A model generated the notes under the pieces. It did not search any database. It saw nothing but the letters and a program-made list of their open reading frames with translations, and was not told the origin of the DNA. 17,312 nucleotides of DNA from Armatimonadota bacterium. GTDB lineage: Bacteria; Sysuimicrobiota; Sysuimicrobiia; Sysuimicrobiales; Kaftiobacteriaceae. Within the stretch, counting starts at the first letter, position 1, and the number at the start of each line of letters is the position of its first letter. The DNA lies in contig JAIBHM010000015.1 of NCBI GenBank assembly GCA_020028535.1, positions 1-17,312 on the forward strand, given 5' to 3'. Below are positions 7,688-14,079 of the stretch, piece after piece. The position numbers and the translations under genes are program-made.

Positions 7688-8515
7688 GTGACACTACTCG
7701 AGCCCGCGCGCATCATGGCCCTGGTGAACCAGAAGGGCGGATGCGCGAAGACGACCACCGCTGTAAACCTGGCCGCCTGCGTCGCGGTCAGCGGGCGTAA
7801 CACTCTCCTCATCGACATGGACCCCCAGGCCAACGCCACCATCAGCCTGGGCGTCGACCCCTCCAGCCTCCACCGCACCATCTATCACGTGCTGGTCGAC
7901 GGCGAGCGAGATGATGGAGACGGCATCGGCCTGCTCGACATCATCGTCCCCACGACCGTCCCCAACCTCATGATCGCGCCGTCGTCCATCGATCTCGCGG
8001 CCGCGGAGCTGGAGCTGGCGCCGCGTATCGGCCGGGAGCGCGCCCTGCGCAAGCGCATGGGACCCGTCCTCGATCAGTACACCTACATCATCATCGACAC
8101 CCCGCCCAGCCTCGGCCTGCTGACGCTGAACTCGCTGGTCGCTGCGGAAGGCATCATCATCCCGATTCAGACGCACTACTATGCGCTGCTGGGAATGCGC
8201 CAGCTGCTGCGGACTCTGAAGATGGTGCGCGAGGAAGTCGGCCACACCGTCGAGGTCCTGGGCGTGCTGCCGACCATGTTCGACGCCCGGACGAACATCA
8301 GCAAGGAGATCGTGCAGGGGATCAAAGATTTCTTCGGTGACAAGGTCTTTCAAACGACAATCCACTTCAACATCAAGCTGGTGGAGTCATCGATGGTGGG
8401 CGTGCCGCTGTTCATCCACAATCCCAGCTCGCGCGGCGCGCAAGAATACATGGAGCTCGCCCGGGAGGTCATCAAGCTTGAAGAGAGAACGCGAGGAGCT
8501 GCGGCGCGGACTTAG
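7688..8515 (+). CDS. ParA/Soj-family partitioning or positioning ATPase
   Basis: A deviant-Walker-A ATPase that dimerises with ATP on the nucleoid and moves chromosomes, plasmids or protein cargo. The P-loop is KGGCAKTT (residues 16-23) with signature K16 and catalytic K21 present; the usual second-to-last Gly is Ala20. Walker A' is IDMDPQANAT and Walker B is YIIIDTPPSLGLLTLNSL. The Soj-type C-terminal half includes GVLPTMFDARTNISKEI and the ESSMVGVPLFIHNPSSRGAQEY segment. The GTG at 7688 has GGAG (7676-7679) 8 nt upstream; ATG 7715 is an alternative start. No parB-like gene or parS-like repeat is visible. Instead the frame overlaps by 38 bp with a cysteine-rich gene, which fits an orphan or cargo-positioning ParA better than chromosome segregation. 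Confidence 0.9.
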   Translation: MTLLEPARIMALVNQKGGCAKTTTAVNLAACVAVSGRNTLLIDMDPQANATISLGVDPSSLHRTIYHVLVDGERDDGDGIGLLDIIVPTTVPNLMIAPSSIDLAAAELELAPRIGRERALRKRMGPVLDQYTYIIIDTPPSLGLLTLNSLVAAEGIIIPIQTHYYALLGMRQLLRTLKMVREEVGHTVEVLGVLPTMFDARTNISKEIVQGIKDFFGDKVFQTTIHFNIKLVESSMVGVPLFIHNPSSRGAQEYMELAREVIKLEERTRGAAART

Positions 8516-8915
8516 GTCGTTCATCCAGGACGCGGGCACTGAGCTGGCGGAGTTCACTCGCGCGGCCACGGCTCCGCCTGCCGCGCCCTCGGAGCCTCCT
8601 GTCTCACGGCCCGCGCCACAGCGTCCGGCTGAGCCCGCAAAACTCGAGGCCGCCATCCGTCCGATCCTCAAGCTCGTGCGGGACATCCCGCAGCCAGAGG
8701 CCCCGGCTCAGCCGTCCTTCGAGGAGTTCACCATGTACCTCTCCAAAAAGGGAGTCTGCGCCGCGTACTTCACGAACAAGCGCTGCTGGGAGCTTCCCGA
8801 CGCCTACTGCAACCAGGCGCTGCACGTGTGCCGGCTGCGCGAGTGCCCGGTGTACGACCTGCACCGCGAGGACATGGAAAAGCGTTTTGCCTCCAAATTC
8901 AAGCACCTCTGGTAA
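8478..8915 (+). CDS. ParA-coupled cysteine-rich protein, candidate ParA partner (145 aa)
   Basis: The gene starts at TTG 8478, inside the end of parA. GGGAGGT (8463-8469) is well placed upstream, so translation is probably coupled to parA. The N-terminus is short, basic and helical (LKREREELRRGLRSF). A Pro/Ala-rich, probably disordered linker follows (about residues 32-75), then a compact C-terminal domain. That domain has five cysteines, C94, C103, C111, C118 and C123 (spacing CX8CX7CX6CX4C), within CWELPDAYC and RECPVY stretches. The layout (basic N-terminus, flexible linker, cargo-binding C-terminus) resembles ParA-stimulating adaptors such as ParB or McdB in plan only. The CWE...CPVY pattern suggests a Zn or Fe-S site. 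I do not recognise the family; partnership with ParA is inferred from coupling. Confidence 0.7.
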   Translation: MKREREELRRGLRSFIQDAGTELAEFTRAATAPPAAPSEPPVSRPAPQRPAEPAKLEAAIRPILKLVRDIPQPEAPAQPSFEEFTMYLSKKGVCAAYFTNKRCWELPDAYCNQALHVCRLRECPVYDLHREDMEKRFASKFKHLW

Positions 8916-9555
8916 AGTCGAGATCGAGCAGTTCCCGTAGTTCCGCGATCCAGGCCTGCGGCTCGGCCCCTCGTTCCAGCGCCACGGTCTGCCTGGGACC
9001 AATCCCCACGAACGGAATCGCCGCCTCGCGTGCTGCGAGCCCGTCGATCCACGCGTCGCCGATGAGCCATGCGCCCCGTACGCCGGGCAGGCGGTCCAGC
9101 ACAAAGTGGATGCCGGCTGCGGACGGCTTGAGGGCTTCCACGTCGTTTCGCGTGGCGATGACGTCAAAGAATGGCGTCAGGGCGAACTCGTCCAGCTTCG
9201 CGAGCACACCCGCGCGCGCGTTGTTGGTCAGCACGGCCAGGCGGTGTCCCCGGGCGCGGAGCGCGCGCAAGACGCCGGCTGCCTGATCGTCGGCCCGGGC
9301 GTGCGCCAGTCCCAGCTGCTCTGCTTCCGCGACGATCTCCCACATTGCGTGTCCTAGCGCGGGATCGACGGCCTCTCCAAGGGCCACTAGGCGGGGGATG
9401 GCCTCACGGATCAGGACCTCGCGGGGCGCCGGTGCCGCGCCCGCGGACATGAGGAGATCGATCAGACGGTGCCGCAAGCCGAGGAAGTCGATCGTCGAGT
9501 GGATGAGGGTGTTGTCGAGATCGAAGATCAGGACAATGTCGCGGGGCTCCGCCAT
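8899..9555 (-). CDS. HAD-superfamily hydrolase (phosphoglycolate phosphatase-like)
   Basis: A 218-residue cytoplasmic phosphatase with the four HAD motifs. Motif I is FDLDNTL (nucleophile D12, acid D14), motif II LTNNA, motif III the Lys of EALKPSAAG, and motif IV GDAWIDG. The helical insert after motif I is of the C1-cap type seen in phosphoglycolate phosphatase and related enzymes, so a small phosphorylated metabolite is the likely substrate; the exact one cannot be read from sequence. The IIHST-type residues after motif I and the overall length are normal. The ATG at 9555 lacks an evident ribosome site. The 3' end overlaps the end of the cysteine-rich ParA-linked gene by 17 bp, tail to tail. 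The 5' end faces the peroxiredoxin gene across 66 bp, which must hold both promoters. Confidence 0.88.
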   Translation of the reverse strand: MAEPRDIVLIFDLDNTLIHSTIDFLGLRHRLIDLLMSAGAAPAPREVLIREAIPRLVALGEAVDPALGHAMWEIVAEAEQLGLAHARADDQAAGVLRALRARGHRLAVLTNNARAGVLAKLDEFALTPFFDVIATRNDVEALKPSAAGIHFVLDRLPGVRGAWLIGDAWIDGLAAREAAIPFVGIGPRQTVALERGAEPQAWIAELRELLDLDFTRGA

Positions 9556-9621
9556 GCTAGACAGGGATTCGTGCGGTCCGACCCTAATTCATGTTGCTGC
9601 GGCTGAGTGGAGGAGGAGCAC

Positions 9622-10101
9622 GTGGTTCAGGAAGGACAGCACGCCCCCGCATTTGCGGTGCCCGATGAAGCGGGCCGGACCGTACGGCTTGCGGACTTCA
9701 CAGGCCGCAAAGTCGTACTGTGGTTCTACGTCAAGGACGACACCCCGGGCTGAAATATCGAAGCCTCCGCGTTCCGTGACGATTACGCGGCATACCAGAA
9801 GATGAACGTGGCGGTCCTCGGCGTCAGCCCGGACAGCGTGGAATCACATGCAAAGTGGAAGGCTAAGGCCAAGATCCCGCACCCGCTCCTGTCCGATACG
9901 GACCACAAGCTTGCCGAACAGTACGGCGTGTGGGTCGAGAAGTCGATGATGGGCCGCACCTACTGGGGGGTGGCCCGGACGACTTTCATCATCGACGAGC
10001 AGGGGAAGGTCGCGAAGGTCTTCCCGCAGGTGAAGCCACTGGGTCACAGCGCCGAGGTGCTCGCGGCGCTCGGGGCAATGGCCGGCCGTGAGAACCGCTA
10101 G
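9622..10101 (+). CDS. Candidate selenoprotein: PrxQ/BCP-type peroxiredoxin with in-frame UGA (Sec44)
   Basis: A thiol (here selenol) peroxidase of the AhpC/TSA superfamily, PrxQ/BCP group. GTG 9622 has AGGAGGAG (9611-9618) upstream. The frame runs 159 codons to TAG (10099-10101), broken only by TGA at 9751-9753. That TGA sits exactly at the peroxidatic cysteine: FYVKDDTPG-U-NIEASAFRD against the family's TPGC...FRD. Everything after it stays in frame and conserved, including LLSDTDHKLAEQYGVW, EKSMMGRTYWGVAR and TTFIIDEQGKV. The resolving Cys of PrxQ is Ser49 and there is no cysteine at all, so Sec would be the sole redox residue. Several nearby genes (mnmA, cca, rimP, rbfA) use TGA as stop, which argues against global reassignment. 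A pseudogene or sequencing error (TGC to TGA) is the alternative. Without recoding, only residues from Met 9802 onward would be annotated. Confidence 0.8.
9754..9795 (+). promoter_or_regulatory. Candidate bacterial SECIS region downstream of the UGA
   Basis: Bacterial Sec insertion needs an mRNA hairpin within the coding sequence just after the UGA. Two mutually exclusive foldings are visible. One has stem CCGCG (9767-9771) with CGCGG (9786-9790) and a 14-nt loop starting 18 nt after the UGA. The other is a short CGTT/GACG stem (9770-9773 with 9778-9781) with loop CCGT. The distance suits a SECIS, but neither stem is strong and the apical loop lacks an obvious early G, so this is a weak call made mainly from context. 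Confidence 0.25.
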
Positions 10102-10319
10102 AACTTCATCCCCGCCCGCGCAATACCCGCAATGAAATAACGCTGCAAGACAAAGAACAGCGCGAGCACCGGCACCACCGAGAACGTCGCCGCCGCCATC
10201 AGGAGGCGCGGCTGTGTGCCCCACTCGCTGCTGAACGCAAGCAAGCCGACCATGATCGGCCTCATCTCTGGCGTGTTCGTCACGATCAGCGGCCAAGTCA
10301 GGGCGTTCCATGACCCAAG
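10098..10319 (-). pseudogene. 3' remnant of a MalG-type sugar ABC transporter permease gene
   Basis: Read on the minus strand, this stretch encodes the last 70 or so residues of a carbohydrate ABC permease (MalG/CUT1 type). It has LGSWNALTWPLIVTNTPEMR, the GLLAFSSEWGTQ loop, the final membrane span (LLMAAATFSVVPVLALFFVLQRYFI) and the typical AGIARAGMK end. The first two thirds are missing, including the earlier spans and the EAA loop that docks the ATPase. Directly upstream the frame runs into unrelated sequence (SRIGAGKGSRSTR) and then the end of asnS. No start signal for a functional product is visible; an internal ATG at 10283 would give 61 residues. Its TAG stop overlaps the peroxiredoxin's stop within CTAG at 10098-10101. 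It is most likely a deletion relic, or an assembly joint. Confidence 0.75.
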
Positions 10320-10356
10320 GCGCGTGGAGCGCGAACCCTTCCCGGCTCCAATCCTG

Positions 10357-11649
10357 CTAAGGGTAGAGCCGGTTCAGGAGACGGGGGAACGGGATCGCTT
10401 CCCGCACGTGCTCGATCCCGGCGATCCACGCCACGGTCCGTTCGATCCCCAACCCGAATCCAGAATGTGGGACGCTCCCGTAGCGGCGGAGGTCGAGGTA
10501 CCATCGATAGACGTCCTTCGGTAGTTTGTGCTCGTCGAGACGGCGCTCGAGCATGGCGGGATCGTAGATGCGCTCTCCGCCGCCGATGATTTCCCCGTAT
10601 CCTTCGGGCGCGAGCAGGTCCGCGCCGAGCACGACGTCGGGCCGCTGCGGATCGGGCTGCATGTAGAACGCCTTGCACTGGGCGGGATACCGGTGCACGA
10701 AGACGGGCCGATCGAAGGCGCTGGAGATGATCGTCTCCTCGTCGCCGCCGAAATCCTCGCCCCATGTCAGCGGCTGGCCGGCCGCGGCCAGCCGCTCCAG
10801 TGCCTCGTCGTAGGAAATCCGCGGAAAGGGTGGTTGCACTGCTTCTAGAGGTTTGAGGTCCCGCTCCAGGACATCGAGCTCGCCGCGCCGGCGCTCGAGG
10901 ACCCGCGCCACCAGCGCGCTGATCATCTCCTCAGCCAATTCCATATACTCGTCCATGCTCATGTACGCGGCTTCCGGCTCGATCATCCAGAACTCGATGA
11001 GGTGGCGGCGCGTCTTGGACTTCTCAGCCCGAAATGTGGGGCCGAAACAATACACCCGGCCGAACGCGGCGGCGGCCGCCTCGTTATACAATTGACCCGA
11101 CTGCGCCAGGTAGGCTCTGCCGAGATCGAAGTAGGTCGTTTCGAAGAGGGTTGTCGTGCCTTCCACCGACGCGGGTGTGAGGATGGGCGTATCCACCCGA
11201 AGAAAGCCCCGGCTGTCGAGAAAGTCGGTGCATCCCTTCATAACCTCCGCCCGGATTCGCATCAGGGCATGCTGCCTCCGGCTGCGCAGCCACAAGTGGC
11301 GGTGGTCCATGAGGAACTCGACGCCATGCTCCTTTGGGGTGATGGGGTAGGGCGCCGCCTGCTGCACGACCTGCAGGTCCGCCAGGCTCAGTTCGTATCC
11401 TCCCGGCGCACGCGGATCCGCCCGCAGCATGCCGCGCACAATAATGGAAGACTCCTGCGTCAGCGCCTCGGCCGCCTGGAAAGCCACCGCCGGGACCTCC
11501 GATTTGGCCATCACCGCCTGCATGATTCCCGATCCGTCGCGGATCAACAGAAAATGGATCTTCCCACTGCTGCGTTTGTTGTACAGCCAGCCGCGGATCT
11601 CGACCTCGCGGCCGACGTGCGCCCCGGCGTCCTCGATACGGATCGGCAT
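10357..11649 (-). CDS. asnS: Asparaginyl-tRNA synthetase
   Basis: A class IIb aminoacyl-tRNA synthetase that charges tRNA-Asn with asparagine using ATP. The N-terminal OB-fold anticodon-binding domain is visible (VEIRGWLYNKRSSGKIHFLLIRDG). In the catalytic core, motif 2 is FRAEKSKTRRHLIEFWMIEPE, typical of AsnRS rather than AspRS; motif 3 is GFGLGIERTVAWIAG and the end is FPRLLNRLYP. I chose the ATG at 11649 (430 aa) because the family starts near this MPIRIED segment and GGGAGGG and AGGA lie upstream. The longer open frame to 11730 adds 27 unlike residues and would overlap the rimP promoter. It diverges from the rimP operon. Its presence implies direct Asn-tRNA charging, although an amidotransferase route may coexist elsewhere. 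Confidence 0.95.
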   Translation of the reverse strand: MPIRIEDAGAHVGREVEIRGWLYNKRSSGKIHFLLIRDGSGIMQAVMAKSEVPAVAFQAAEALTQESSIIVRGMLRADPRAPGGYELSLADLQVVQQAAPYPITPKEHGVEFLMDHRHLWLRSRRQHALMRIRAEVMKGCTDFLDSRGFLRVDTPILTPASVEGTTTLFETTYFDLGRAYLAQSGQLYNEAAAAAFGRVYCFGPTFRAEKSKTRRHLIEFWMIEPEAAYMSMDEYMELAEEMISALVARVLERRRGELDVLERDLKPLEAVQPPFPRISYDEALERLAAAGQPLTWGEDFGGDEETIISSAFDRPVFVHRYPAQCKAFYMQPDPQRPDVVLGADLLAPEGYGEIIGGGERIYDPAMLERRLDEHKLPKDVYRWYLDLRRYGSVPHSGFGLGIERTVAWIAGIEHVREAIPFPRLLNRLYP

Positions 11650-11723
11650 GTCGTCCTGCCCTCCCGGCATGGGGTGTTCTCCGCAGCGCGCGTCTGCCCT
11701 CCGCACGCGCAAGAAACCGTTGG

Positions 11724-11752
11724 TTGCCATCCCTCATCGACCATGTTATACT
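11724..11752 (+). promoter_or_regulatory. Sigma70-type promoter of the rimP-nusA-infB operon
   Basis: TTGCCA (11724-11729) and TATACT (11747-11752) are separated by exactly 17 nt, and TG at 11744-11745 makes an extended -10. Transcription should start near 11759, giving a leader of about 95 nt before rimP. The promoter overlaps the region just upstream of asnS on the opposite strand. Confidence 0.75.
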
Positions 11753-11758
11753 CTGCCT

Positions 11759-11786
11759 GTCGCGTGCAATGCGCGACGGTTTTTTT
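11759..11786 (+). terminator. Leader hairpin 1 with T7 run
   Basis: GTCGCG (11759-11764) pairs with CGCGAC (11772-11777) around a 7-nt loop and is followed by GG and seven T (11780-11786), an intrinsic-terminator shape. It begins at or next to the predicted transcription start, so a terminated RNA would be only about 28 nt. There is no + strand gene upstream that it could serve. Confidence 0.5.
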
Positions 11787-11793
11787 CCAGGGG

Positions 11794-11811
11794 CGCTTCC
11801 GGACGGAAGCG
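11794..11811 (+). other. Leader hairpin 2
   Basis: CGCTTCC (11794-11800) pairs perfectly with GGAAGCG (11805-11811) around the tetraloop GGAC. It lies between the two T-run hairpins of the rimP leader and has no T-run of its own. It may be a structural or binding element of the leader RNA. Confidence 0.5.
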
Positions 11812-11815
11812 GTGT

Positions 11816-11846
11816 GAGTGGGTGGAACGTGGGCCCACTCTTTTTT
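11816..11846 (+). terminator. Leader hairpin 3 with T6 run, candidate attenuator before rimP
   Basis: GAGTGGG (11816-11822) pairs with CCCACTC (11834-11840) around an 11-nt loop, directly followed by six T (11841-11846). The ATG of rimP is only 8 nt further on. Lying inside the leader of an operon that encodes NusA, it looks like an attenuator rather than the end of a gene. The T-run also brings the start codon close to a U-rich, possibly S1-bound, stretch. Confidence 0.6.
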
Positions 11847-11854
11847 ATGGTGAG

Positions 11855-12366
11855 ATGAAGCGCAGCGAGATCGTGACCCAAGTTGAAGAGCTGGTGCACC
11901 CGATTGCCAACCGCATGGGGCTGGAGACGGTGGACGTGCAGATCCATGGTGACGCAAAACGAACCGTGCTGCGGGTCCTGATGGACCGCCTCGAGGGCGG
12001 CATCACGGTGGATGAGTGTGCGAAGGTGAGCGAGGCGCTGAGCCGCCAGCTCGACCTCTACGACCTGTTCCCGCACAAATACACGCTCGAGGTTTCCTCG
12101 CCCGGGCTGGACCGGCCGCTCCGCACCGACGCGGAGTTTCGCCGCTTCGCCGGCCGGCGGGCGGACGTGATGACCGCCGAACCGGTGCAGGGACAGCGCC
12201 GCCTGCGCGGGGTCATCCTGGGTGTGGTCGGGGAGTCGGTCGTGATCGAGCTTGACGGGCGGCAGGTGCAGATCCCGAAGGCGCAGATCCTCCAGGCTCG
12301 CCTGATCGTGGACATGGAAGACCTGCGGGCCGATCTCCATCGCCGCCGCGATGTCGAGGTGGACCG

Positions 12367-12370
<4 letters not shown>
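11855..12370 (+). CDS. rimP: Ribosome maturation factor RimP
   Basis: A 171-residue factor needed for maturation of the 30S subunit. The N-terminal alpha/beta domain has the family's VEELVHPIANRMGLETVDVQ start and the YTLEVSSPGLDRPL signature, followed by an SH3-like C-terminal domain (GVILGVVGESVVIELDG). The ATG at 11855 is preceded only by GGTGAG directly adjacent, a poor ribosome site. An in-frame GTG at 11822 lies inside the attenuator-like hairpin and would add residues unlike the family. Weak initiation plus the leader structure suggests post-initiation control. Its TGA overlaps the nusA ATG in ATGA, indicating translational coupling. It is the first gene of the operon. Confidence 0.95.
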
Positions 12371-13771
<1,401 letters not shown>

Positions 13772-13779
<8 letters not shown>

Positions 13780-14056
13780 AGTCAGGAAAATCCCGCAGCG
13801 GACGTGCGTCGCCTGCGGACGGGCCCGCCCCAAGCGAGAGCTCGTCCGGGCCGTGCGCACGCCGGCGGGGGAGATCAAGGTGGATCTGACGGGCAAGGTT
13901 TCGGGACGCGGTGCGTACGTGTGCCCCGAGCCGGAGTGCGTGGAGCGCGGCCTTCGAGAGGGACGCCTCCAGCATGCTCTCGAGATCCCAATTCCGGAAT
14001 CGGCAATGGATGAACTGCGGCGAGCCGTGGAATTGGCGGCTGCCGGACGCAGGTAA
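13772..14056 (+). CDS. ylxR: YlxR-family RNA-binding protein (RNase P modulator, RnpM-like)
   Basis: A 94-residue member of the YlxR (DUF448) family, whose Bacillus member was recently described as a modulator of RNase P. The signature RTCVACGRARPKREL is at residues 10-24 and GKVSGRGAYVCPEPEC at about 41-56. Four cysteines in two pairs (C12/C15 and C51/C56) look like a metal or structural site, which not all family members keep. The ATG at 13772 overlaps the end of nusA by 8 bp in another frame, so translation is probably coupled. The usual Firmicutes neighbour ylxQ (an L7Ae-type protein) is absent between this gene and infB. Confidence 0.92.
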
Positions 14057-14079
14057 ACTGACTGGGGGACCGTGCCAGG

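Noticed and set aside
7688..8515. MinD or nitrogenase-like NifH assignment for the ATPase
   Set aside because: There is no C-terminal amphipathic membrane helix as in MinD and no Fe-S cysteines as in NifH; the C-terminal half matches Soj/ParA.
9751..9753. Genome-wide reassignment of UGA to an amino acid
   Set aside because: mnmA, cca, rimP, fbp, the HAD gene and rbfA all end at TGA at the expected length, so UGA is a normal stop here.
9802..10101. Stand-alone 99-aa redoxin starting at the internal Met
   Set aside because: It lacks the active-site half and has no ribosome site; the upstream part in the same frame is a good peroxiredoxin N-terminus with a proper start, so it is the C-terminal part of the UGA-containing gene.
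11084..12340. Minus-strand open frame of 418 codons spanning asnS, the rimP leader and rimP
   Set aside because: It crosses two conserved genes and a promoter/leader region in the wrong frame, so it is a shadow.
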